A stretch of 64,000 nucleotides of DNA, from positions 372,001 through 436,000 of the forward strand of contig NC_068569.1 of NCBI RefSeq assembly GCF_025698545.1, written 5' to 3'. Below are positions 50,623 through 61,700 of the stretch, one piece after another. Position 1 is the first letter of the stretch; the number at the start of each line of letters is the position of its first letter. The DNA comes from Gossypium raimondii (lineage: Eukaryota; Streptophyta; Magnoliopsida; Malvales; Malvaceae). The position numbers were made by a program, and so were the translations under genes. The notes under the pieces were generated by a model, which was given only the letters and a program-made list of their open reading frames with translations, searched no databases and had not been told where the DNA came from.

Positions 50623-53133
50623 ATAATGCCAGAATACAAAATGTTAATGGCCATCTATAAATTTCTGACGCTATAAATTTTTTGTTGTAGGTAGCACTGT
50701 ATATTCACCATTGGTTATGCTTGTAATTTGTAAAAAGGTACTCATTTGCAAAATTAGTAAGGTAAGATGTGGAGGGTAAGAGTTGAGTTTAGGGTTTAGG
50801 TTTGATGGCTATTATGATCACCAAATATAAATTTTTGTACACTTTGACTGAATTAAACAGTAGTATAGAGAAGCAGGATTAATCCCACAGGGATTAGGAT
50901 TCCTAATATCGTCTTTAGCATGATCAGATTTCAAAATTGTGGCAGTTGTCTTGCCCACGACTTGTAACGTGCTGACCTGAAAATAAATTAAATAGGGATT
51001 TTAGTTGATTAAGGTTAAAAATATAAAAATGAACAAAACGAAATAATAATCGAATTATAAATGCAAAAGAAAATTAAATAATTGAAATTGATTTAGGAAA
51101 TCAGATATGCAAATTCTTAACATTAGACTCGGAATATTCTAGACTCGAGTCAATCCTTGAAAATGAAATTTTCTTTCCAAACGATAAGCTAATTATCGTG
51201 GCCAAGGACGCCTCAACCATTAAGTCTTTCTTGTGTAGTTGATTCCAATACGACCTACAAACCAATCTTTGCGGACTATCTAACCACGTAACACGTGTCT
51301 GCAATTTAAGATCTCGGCAGTCTTGCTATCTAGAATAGCCCAACTTGAATTAACAATTTCAACCGTGTGAGTCGTTTAAATTCAATCAGCATCTCCCTTG
51401 ACAGAATCCAACTAGCCTTTTTCCCACATAGACACATCAATTTGTTCACAGAAACTCGAACGTGGCAGACGATCGTCTTGTTTCCCCAACTGTACACCAA
51501 ACTACTCCAACTCAACGTGTTTTTTGAGTTGAAATTGAATTAACTTTAAAGGGAGATTGTGACTATCTTATATTCCGAAGAGATAATAAATACTGTGTTA
51601 TAAGATTTTAGCGCGAGTTTATATCTCACGATTCTCGATCGAAATGATGACCAACCTAAAGCTAAATAGATTAGTTAAGAATGAAATTAATCATATTTGA
51701 TTGGATTACGAGAATGGATTTTAATGAATGAATAAGTAAAGAACAGAGAGAATTTAAAGATCAATTGGACTAAAATATAAAAAAGAAAAGAAATGGCAGA
51801 TTGCTTCAAATACCATAGACGCAAAAATGTGTTAAATTGCCTTTTAAATTCAAGTATTTTCCGTGTGTATTCATGCCACAATTACAAGCCTTTATATAGG
51901 CCTATCAAAAAACCAGTTTCACATGATTTTCTTCTAAAATCATGCTTAACAACCAACCATAAAATCAGATTTTGTTCTAAATATAGGATTTTGTCAAAGT
52001 TAAAAATATGATATTTTTTATCAGCCTAAAAATAATTCTACAATTTTCAATTCAACTCTTCATCTTGTCTTTTGTTCCAATTTAGCTCGATTTTGCTTGT
52101 TTTTGAACTTTGACACTCCAATTGCGTCCCTGATAAAATTTAAGTAATAAATCACAAGTTTAATAGTATTCTATTGAAAAATTGACCAAAAATAAATACA
52201 TTAAACACATAAAATTAAATTTCTATCAAGGGTGCATTCTTATTGCTTTTCAATCCTTAAATCAATTAGGAGATTAATTTTTCTTTAGAGAAATGTTTAT
52301 GAATATAGAAAGCTATATGTCTGTCTCATTTGTGCTTACCTTGCTCCTACCTTCTACGTGATATTTTTCTTAATCTTAGAGTTCAAGGTGCTTTGGGATT
52401 AACTCATTTCTTGTAGGTTGTCAACTTTTTTATACGAAGGATTGAAATCCACAATCAACATTTTATGTGACATTTGTCCTTTGTTTTTATCCTCGTTAAC
52501 TGTCCTATTAAATATCTACTGATCGTAATGGAGACCAATATCTAAGGGACCCAAAATTTTTGAAATTTTTTATTTTTTCTTAAAATTTGTTGAAAATTTT
52601 AATTTAATCTCATCCCAATTTTTGGGAATTTTTATTATGCCCTATTTTCTTTTTTCTTTTTTAATTTTAATTAAGCTCTTTTAATTTTTTTTCAAATTCT
52701 CATTAGTTTCACAAAATTTTTAAAAGTTTTAATTAAACCCTAATCTTTTTGAAAAAAATCTCATTAAGTTCACTAAAATTTTTAAAATTTTAATTAGGTC
52801 CTCAAAACTTAATCCCAATCCCAAGATCAACCAATGATAATCTTATTAGACTTATGGGTATGATATAACAACTATTAACACAAAAATGATAAATCTTTTT
52901 TCTACAACCCTTGTGTGTGCCTGTGTTTTCCTTTCCTCGCCTTTTTCCACAGAAATAGTAGCAGCAATTAAAAGTTGATACTAAAACTGCGTTCCATCAT
53001 GAAGTCCATCGAAACTGCTCTAAGCTTAAAGAGTTTCTAGCTAATTAAAGAGTGATAGAAATAGCAAACCAATATGCCTTTCATTATGATTGTGGTAGCA
53101 TATAATTTACAACCGATAAAGGATCCAGTTGAA
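50623..53133. other. Spacer between convergent kinase copies 1 and 2, with a repeat-like segment
   Basis: No gene is supported. From about 50860 to 52230 the sequence is less AT-rich and has the look of an old dispersed element: CAGGATTAATCCCACAGGGA at 50873, then long stretches such as CTCGGAATATTCTAGACTCG and AACCACGTAACACGTGTCTG. I could not find ends, coding remains or target duplications, so its class is left open. The rest is AT-rich. Confidence 0.4.
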
Positions 53134-54485
53134 CTAGGTGGAGGCCATTTCAATTCCATATTTTTCCATGACAGGAGTTGCACATGCTAAAGTAGACCTT
53201 GCTACCATTGAAGAGGATTCCAAATCACAAGAGGTATCAGTCCAAGTGGTGTGAGTTGAACCATTATTATTAATAGGGACAACATTAGAACTGATCAAAT
53301 ATGTTGCAAAAGGATTTGGAGGGGTAGGGATCTCCAATGCTCCTTCCAACATTTTCACCACAATGCTCATCGAAGGCCTCGAATCTGGCTGATATTGAAC
53401 GCACCACAAAGCTGTTTTCATCATTCTCTCGGCCGTATCTTTGTCCATCTCCTCAAATCCGCACACTATCAGTAACTCAACAACATTTCCAGCTTCAACC
53501 TTCTTCCATACCCATCTCGGAAACCATTCTTGGCTTTCAGGAAGATTACTATCAAAGTTCCTTCTCTTACCAATGATCTCAAACAATAACATCCCAAAGC
53601 TGTAAACATCACATTTATGTGTAACAGCATATGGTGCCCAAAGCTCTGGTGCTGCATATCCAGGAGTACCCCTTCCTCCTGTCATCGTTACATGTGTGTT
53701 TTCTCTGTTGCAAAGCTTGGCCAATCCGAAGTCAGCCACTTTAGGCAAGAATTTGGCATCTAACAGAACATTTCCAGGTTTTATATCGTAGTGGATGATA
53801 CGATGTTGGCATTCTTCGTGCAAGTAAGCAATCCCTTTAGCCGTGCCTACTGCGATGGACCGAAGCTGCTGGAATCCTAGTTTCTTGTCTTCACCAAACA
53901 AAAACTTGTCAAGTGAACCATTTTCCATGTACTCGTAAACAAGAGCTCTAAGGTTCTGCTCGAAGCAGAAACCGTAAAGTCGAACCAGATTAAAATGGTG
54001 AACTCTTCCGATTGTACTTACTTCCGCCATGAACTGTTCTTTTATCCTTTTATCAGAAGATCCATACAGGACTTTGACTGCAACCATGGTTCCATTACTA
54101 AACATTCCTTTATAAACAGCTCCGAAGCCACCTGAACCAAGTAAGTTGGTGAAATTATCGGTCGCAATCCGTAGCTGTTGGCAGGTAAACCTGATAGGCT
54201 TCTCCCTTTCCATGTCGTTGAGGAATTTATCCATGGTTAGTGTCAGAAATTGAGAATCTGGACAAACATTGTTGCTGCTTTGTCTTTGAGACATTTTACG
54301 ACATACGTATACTAAGATGACTACCTTTATAATAATGACCGCTGCGTATCAATCACAATCCATAATTACATTTCTAAAACCAATAACGAAAGCAAAGCAA
54401 ATCAACTAAAATTTTTACCTATTATCACAATGGCATACGTAGCAGTTGAACCATCGAATGTATTACCTGTCCCTGGACTTGACAT
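53134..54485 (-). CDS. Receptor-like kinase without ectodomain, copy 2
   Basis: Two exons, 54485-54419 and 54341-53134, give 424 residues. The first exon encodes MSSPGTGNTFDGSTATYAIV and continues into the membrane segment (IVIIAVIIIKVVILVYVCRK). The kinase domain has GSGGFGAVYKG, VAVKVL, IIHYDIKPGN (non-RD), VADFGLAKL and GTPGYAAPELWAP. The tail ends TPVMEKYGIEMAST. It is a close tandem paralog of copy 3 and an inverted paralog of copy 1. All three share intron position and phase (phase 1 inside the membrane segment). It looks functional from motifs. Its ligand is unknown, and the very short outer region suggests it acts with a partner receptor. Confidence 0.82.
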
Positions 54486-55070
54486 TAATGAAGAGAAACA
54501 AACAGAGCAAAATTAGTAGGTAAATCGCTAATGTGCAAGGAACAAAAGACAGATTATATATTCATAGCCTCTTAAGAAATTTCGGAGCAATGGGATTTCT
54601 TCAGGAAATCCGATTATTCCAATTTCTAGTCTAAAATACCTTACGTTAGAAACTTCACCTAGTATATACTTTGTTCAATCAACTCCGTGTGGGGTACATC
54701 GCCGTCTGGCTAAAAGACAAGGCCGGCAACGATATATATATATATATGACCCAGTTTACCCAGGCATCTTCTTTGATATTGAAATACTAGAAAATGAAAA
54801 GATTTTTAATTTCATATGATAACGATGTTATCTTTTGCCTATTTGAGTTTACTGCATGAAAGATATCTTCAAAATATCAAATTATTCATTATCCAGAAGA
54901 TAGATGCAATGTTTTTCTTCTACTGCAAGTAGTCGCTTTTCAATGACAAAATATAGGCTAATATTCATTTTATATTTTATTTACGCATTCCCTTTTCCAA
55001 TAATCCATAAATTATAGGCTAATAATTTAGATATTTATCTTAATAAATCAGTAATTCATGAAAAGAGTTA
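54486..55070. other. Spacer between kinase copies 2 and 3
   Basis: Contains the copy 2 promoter region, with a (TA)n run at 54732-54747 near GCCGGCC. A related arrangement (TATATATATA and GGCCGGC) lies upstream of copy 3 near 56935-56962. No other gene is supported. Confidence 0.5.
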
Positions 55071-55370
55071 GGTAAAAGTAGTATGGAGGTGTCTATATAG
55101 AGTTGGATTGCATTTCGCTCACTTAATTAAAAAAATGGACAAATTAATCTCTATACGTTAGATCAAAGAGCAAATTGATCATTCTGTTAAAAATTTGATC
55201 TATTTTTATCAGTCATGCCGGCTTTCAACATACAAATGGATAAAATTTTTAATAGAAAAAATCAATTTACTCGTTGATTTAATGTATAGAACTAATTTAC
55301 TCATTTTTAAATAAAAAATAAAAAATGCAATCTTACTCTTAACATAGGAAACTCCACGATACTTTTATCC
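55071..55370. repeat. MITE with ~100-bp inverted arms downstream of kinase copy 3
   Basis: A 300-bp unit. The left arm reads GGTAAAAGTAGTATGGAGGT ... GATTGCATTT, and the right arm, inverted, reads GGATAAAAGTATCGTGGAGT ... GATTGCATTT. It is the most complete of three copies of this family in the window (others at 2139-2418 and 24781-24907). It lies ~100 bp past the stop of copy 3. Confidence 0.7.
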
Positions 55371-55472
55371 AAACTTCTAGTGTGTCCAACTAGGTGGAGG
55401 TCATTTCAATTACATATTTCTCATGATAGGAGTTGCTAATGTTAAAGTAGATCTTGCTACTATTGAAGAGGG

Positions 55473-56755
55473 CTACACAAATGAGGTATCGTTCCAAGTG
55501 GTGCTACTTGAAATATTATTATTATTATTAGGGACAACATTAGACTCCATCAAATATGCTGGAAATGGATTTGGAGGTGTAGGAATCTCCAATGCTTCTT
55601 CCAACATTTTCACCACAATGCTCATCGAAGGCCTCGACTCCGGCCGATGTTGAACGCACCACAAAGCTGTTTTCATCATTCTCTCGATCTTATCCTTATC
55701 CTTGTCCTCAAATCCACAGACCATCATTAGCTCCACAGAATTGCCTGTCTCAACCATTTTCCATACCCATGTTGGAAACCATTCTTGGCTTTCAGGAACA
55801 TTCCTAGCAAGGTTCCTTCTTTTACCAATGATCTCAAACAATAGCATCCCAAAGCTATAAACATCACATTTATGTGTAACAGCAAATGGTGCCCAAAGCT
55901 CTGGTGCTGCATATCCAGGAGTACCCCTTCCTCCTGTCATCGTTACATGTGTGTTTTCTCTGTTGCAAAGCTTGGCCAATCCGAAGTCAGCCACTTTAGG
56001 CAAGAATTTGGCATCTAACAGAACATTTCCAGGTTTTATATCGTAGTGGATGATACGATGTTGGCATTCTTCGTGCAAGTAAGCAATCCCTTTAGCCGTG
56101 CCTACTGCGATGGACCGAAGCTGCTGGAATCCTAGTTTCTTGTCTTCACCAAACAAAAACTTGTCAAGTGAACCATTTTCCATGTACTCGTAAACAAGAG
56201 CTCTAAGGTTCTGCTCAAAGCAGAAACCGTAAAGTCGAACCAGATTAAAATGGTGAACTCTTCCGATTGTACTCACTTCTGCCATGAACTGTTCTTCTAT
56301 CCTTTTATCAGAAGATCCATACAGGACTTTGACAGCCACCATGGTTCCATTACTAAACATTCCTTTATAAACAGCTCCAAAGCCACCTGAACCAAGTAAA
56401 TTGGCGAAATTATCAGTCGCAATCCATAGCTGCTGGGAGGTAAACGTGATGGGTTTCTCCCTTTCCATGTCGTCGAGGAACTTGTCCATGGTTAGTGTTG
56501 AAAACTGAGAGTCTGTGCAAACATCTTTGCTGCTTTGTATTTGAGACCTTACACGCCATACGTATACAAAGATAGATACATATATACCAATGAAAACTGT
56601 CAAGTGCAAGAAATCAGTTACAAATTACACTCCATAAATTATCATTTCTAGCCAATAACAAGTTCAAGAAGATCAACTAAAACTTTACCTGCCGCGGTAA
56701 TGAAATGTTCAGTAGTTGAATAATCGTCCGTGGCGCCTGTAGATGGATTTGACAT
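55473..56755 (-). CDS. Receptor-like kinase without ectodomain, copy 3 (shortened tail)
   Basis: Two exons, 56755-56689 and 56596-55473, give 396 residues. The first exon is 67 nt, as in copy 2, and encodes MSNPSTGATDDYSTTEHFIT. The membrane segment is FIGIYVSIFVYVW. The kinase motifs are complete (GSGGFGAVYKG, VAVKVL, IIHYDIKPGN, VADFGLAKL, GTPGYAAPELWAP), again non-RD. The tail ends early at WNDTSFV. The DNA just past the TAG still reads like the paralog tail (PSSIVARSTLTLATPIM), so the last ~28 residues were lost to a nonsense change. The kinase domain is not affected. A 331-bp stretch is identical to copy 2. Confidence 0.8.
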
Positions 56756-58771
56756 TAATGAAGAGATCAAAGTACAGCAAAATTAATGGATTCGATGAAC
56801 ACGATTTAATTTATTAGATGCCATGTAGACTATAGATGTTGATCAACAGTTTGGAAGAAACAGATTATGTCTGATTATTCCAATATCTAAGCTTAACTTT
56901 ACGTTATTCGACTCCATGTGGCTATAAAAAACGGGGCCGGCGAGATTATTTGTATATATATAGGATCAAATTACTGTAATATCGGATATTACGGAAGCAT
57001 ATTCTTTGATATTGAAATACTAAAAATTTGAAAGAGCTTTATTTTCATAATGAAAATTTGTTAACTTTTTGCCTATTTCGAGTTTGCTATAAGGGAGATA
57101 ACTTCAAAACATCATGTTCAAGATGAATTAACAATATTGTTTTATAGACTACCTTGGGGTGGCCTAGATTGACAGAGAAAGGTGATGGCCCATTTGCTTG
57201 AGAAGATCATGGTTGGGCTTCTAATTATTTCACTTATGCTACAAGGCTTCAACATCAGTGTCCAAAATAAGCACAATGAAGATCAATCTCCTTTGTTTCT
57301 TTTGGAAAAGTGTAAGACCTCTTTTTTAAGTATCACCCTTTGAGCAGTATTATATTCGAGATATCATGCTCGATTCCAGTCTTGAATTTGTTTCCGCCCA
57401 ACGAATTCAAGAATTTATGAGAATACCTCACCACCAAAAAAATGTTTGAGGGCCATCGAAATATAATCCATACTATACTATGATAAGATAACGAAGCTAC
57501 ATAATTTAAAATTTTAACACATATAGATGAAAGTATTATTATATGAGTAAAAAATAAACATGATTTTATATTGCGATAAAAGTTAAATTTATTTGTAACA
57601 TTTGTTTAAACTTTTTAAAATCGAATTGATGGTTTCATTAATTTTTAGTTTATCTAGTTTAATTGTATAAATTATTTAAAAAATTATAAATATTAAAATT
57701 TTTTAAGAAAATTAATTAACTGTTGATTCAATAGGTTTTTTTTAACATTCAACCGGTTCACAAGTCAACTGACCTAACTTCTTATTTTAAATCGGTTCCA
57801 CAACTAGTTCCCGATAATCCGGATATGAAAACAGTGCATTTTGTCTCTTTTGTTGTTTTGTTTTTAATTTTTTTATTACTTTTACTCACAATTTTGAATT
57901 TTTTTTGTCAATTTGTATTTCTTTCTATTAAAGTTTTAACAATAGTGACGTGATAGTCCGCCTTATAATTTGTGTTTAGTTTATTTATAAAAAACTATTC
58001 AATCAAATTTTATATAAAAGAAAAGTAATTTGACTAAATTTTGAAATTTGAGATAAAAACAATTAAAAAGATAATTAGGACCAAAATGACAAAAAAAAAA
58101 GAGTAGAGCCTAAATCTATCATTAAATGGTAAACTTTCCGTAAGTATTGAATATATATTAAAATTTATTTGGTATATTAATAAAATTAATGGAACGTAAT
58201 TATGTTATTTGATAAAATTAATATTGTTTTTAAAAATATTTATTTATTAAATTTAATCTTGTTAATACTAATATGTTTTTTATTTTATATTAAATATAAA
58301 AATTCGAGCGACTCATTTAAAAGAAATTAATTTATTTTTAAAATAAAATCAACATTAGGTGGAAAGTAGTTATCTACCTCCTTATTTTATTCAATATTTA
58401 TTATATCAATTAAAATTGATAAAATTATTAAACAGATTTAAAATTAAATATTAAAATGAAAAATTAAAGTGTTTTATTTGAGGTATATATTTAGTTTGAA
58501 AAAAAATTGATCAATATCATTTAATTTACGAAAAATTATAAATTCATACTCTACAAATATTTTCTGTGTTTTATTTTTTTAAAGAAATGGAAAGAAGCCC
58601 ATCCTAATAAAAGGGAGAAAAATGGAAGAAAAAAAATACATAAAATATTTAGAACCCGGGGGGGTGGGGAGGAGGTTTAGTTAGGGCTTTGAGGAGCAGC
58701 AAGCAGAGCAGACCTAAAAGACTAACAACAAATAGTTTCTGAAACAAGAAAAAGTGACCCTCACAGAAACC
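56756..58771. other. AT-rich intergenic DNA between the kinase cluster and the WDR75 gene
   Basis: Contains the copy 3 promoter region up to ~57000, then AT-rich spacer. Around 57150-57430 composition is closer to genic, but no domain or splice structure was found. The last ~130 bases include a G-rich run at 58655-58675 and the presumed WDR75 5' leader. Confidence 0.45.
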
Positions 58772-61700
58772 ATGATGAGAGGTGGTCGAAGCTTAGTGTC
58801 TTCACCTCCTGCCTTCTCTAATGACGCCAAGAAACTCCTCGTCTGCACCTCCAACACCGTCTCCGTCTTCAGCACCGTCACCGGCCTCCTGGTTCTTTTT
58901 CTTTTTCTGTCTTCCCTTCATTTTTGTTTCTTCCAACTTCTGAAATTTCAATATTATTCTTTTCGGTGATTGGTCTTAGATAACCTCCCTCGAGGGTCAC
59001 ACGGCGCTCGTCACCTCCGTCATCGTAGTTCCGCCTTCGAATCCAGCCGCAAAGGTTTTGTGTTATTGTTGGACCGCTTCGCTTGATGGCACCATTCGTT
59101 ATTGGGATTTTTCTTTGCCTGAGCTAATGAAAACTATCGATATTCGAATGCCAATCTTCTCCATGGTAAGCATTTTTTAAAATTAAACTTTTCTGAATAA
59201 AAAAATTATATTAATGTTTAGCTATTTCCTTGCCCTTACCGTCCAATATTTATGAATAGCAGTTTCGCTATGCTTTTGTAAGGTTTTTTCCATTATTATG
59301 GGTAACGATAAATTCATAAGGTGTAATATTCCTTCAAATTTAAAAATTAGTATTGATGATTATTCTTCGTCATACATGCCAAATTGAATTGATTATAGCT
59401 ATGTATTCTTAAGAAAAGTCAGGTTGCTCAAATCAGGTCTAATTTGCTTAAAATTTAATCCCTTTTTCTGTGTGTTTGAGATAAGTGCATACTAGCTGTT
59501 CTTATTGCTTATTATTTTTACATTGATAACGATTGCATTCTAGTTTCTATTTATTATCGGTATACAAAATTTTCATATTCTTTAAAACTCTTACTAAGTG
59601 CTTGATAATTTTATAATGAATATTAGGTGATTCCATCTTTCCTTGACGTTCCAGCTGAGGAAAATGGAAAGCATCAAGACCTTTTTGCATATGTGTCTAT
59701 TGAAGATGCAAAGGAAACACAAGAGAGGACCAAAGCCTCGAGAAGACAAATCCGGAAGTGTAACTTAAGCAAGTCTCGTTTAGTTGGTAGATTAATTTTG
59801 GGAGAGGTATAATCCAAAAGATTTCTATTGAGCTTTTTCATATCTGTATGGATAAGTTTAAATGCAAAGCATGTTTTGCCTTACTCAGGAACCAGAAATA
59901 AACCTGCCAACTTTGACTTATAAAATTAATGCTATTAGAATGTTGTATATACCTCTAGCTTTATTAAGTCGATTTCACTGTTGACATGTTGTCTGAACAT
60001 TCAAAATTCTTTTCATGATGGAATGTTTAAACATGGTTGAGTAATGAGGAGATGGGAGATGTTTTGGAATGTTTGCTTTCTTATCACAATAATTTTGGCT
60101 TACTAACATTTTGGGGATTAGCATTTTCTTATTTAAGCAATTGAGTTTATTTATTTTTATAATTAAGAATTACCTGCAGAACTGACCATATATGTAAATC
60201 ATATTTGATACCATGTTTTTATCTTGCTTCGCAGACAAGAAAGCCAGAGGTTTTAACTGTTAGTCCATCAGGAAAATTCTTTGGCATCCGAAATAAGTGC
60301 AAGCTTCATATATGGAAGGTTCTTGATCAGGGGTCTGAGCGTGCAGCAGTTAGGAAGATAACACTACACCATACAAAGAAGATTACTGTCATTGCATTCC
60401 ATCCAACTCAGAGAATTATAGCTGCAGGGGATGTAACTGGGAGAATTTTGACTTGGAGGGGATTTGGTAATAGAGCCTTTGCTGCAAGTAATGGAGTAGC
60501 GGACCAAAAGTTGATAAATGTTCAAGAGGACAAACCTGGGGTGAGAGATAATGATGATGCTGATTCCTGCTCTACATGGCATTGGCACTCGGCTGAAGTC
60601 AACGTCCTCTCTTTCTCTTCGGACGGCTCATACTTGTATTCAGGTAACTGAAAATAGATAAACATGTACAACATGTGAACTTTTGCATACTTCTTGACTA
60701 ATTTTTGAATTTTCCGCAATATTGGTCATGTTTTCAAGCCAACTGATTATGTTCTTCATTTTATAAGGACCCTAAGTTAGTGGCATTGTGCATTTTTGTT
60801 GAGTGCTTGCATATGATAATAAATCTCAAATCTTCTTAGAGTAGAGAACGTGGATAAATGTGTTAAGTTTGTTTTTAACCCTTTTGGTGGTTTGATTTGA
60901 TAGTTGATTGCATTCTGCTTCAGAATAATTGCTTCCACTCTTTTATTTCCTATAGATCTTTTGTTCATGCACTCAAAAGAAGTCAGTTGTCTATTATAAC
61001 ACTGACTTCTGCTAGTATTCAGGTGGAAAGGAAGGAGTGCTTGTGGTTTGGCAACTAGACACTGGGAAGAAGAAATTTCTACCACGAATTGGATCTCCTC
61101 TGCTGTATTTCATAGATTCTCCGGACCCTACCCTTTCTTCTGTAAGTATATTTTCTTTAACAGTTGTATTATTGTTTCTCTTTTCTTTAAGAGAGTTACT
61201 ATTCAAACTTCTGACTTTGTCTCTTCAGATATCTTGTGCAGATAATCAAATTCACCTGCTGAAAATGCCTTCAATGGGAATTCTGAAGACTATTTCGGGG
61301 ATAAAGGTTGTTCTGATCAGCCCAACCTGAAGTTTAGGAACCTTTTCCATTTTATTCAAATGTTACAGTTTCCTATGTAAATAATTTACTGCTTGGGATG
61401 ATTGAGACCATGGATATGCAGTCCCATGGTACTGCATAAATGTGAAATTTTGCTGACACCTTGTTGTGAACATAAAAGTAACCCACAAAAGCCATTCTTA
61501 CTTAATGTATATGATATGTGAGTATTGGTTATCAGTGGCTGGTTCTCAGGCCTTTAATGTGGTCAACCTTGGTATGTGTTTCTGTTTTCTGCCAATACAA
61601 GTGAGTTACTCTTGTATTGTTTGTTTCAGGCTCCATGTTGTTATCCTGATATGTACGAAGGCTTGGGTAATGGGATTGCTTTTGACCAAACTGCTGGGAT

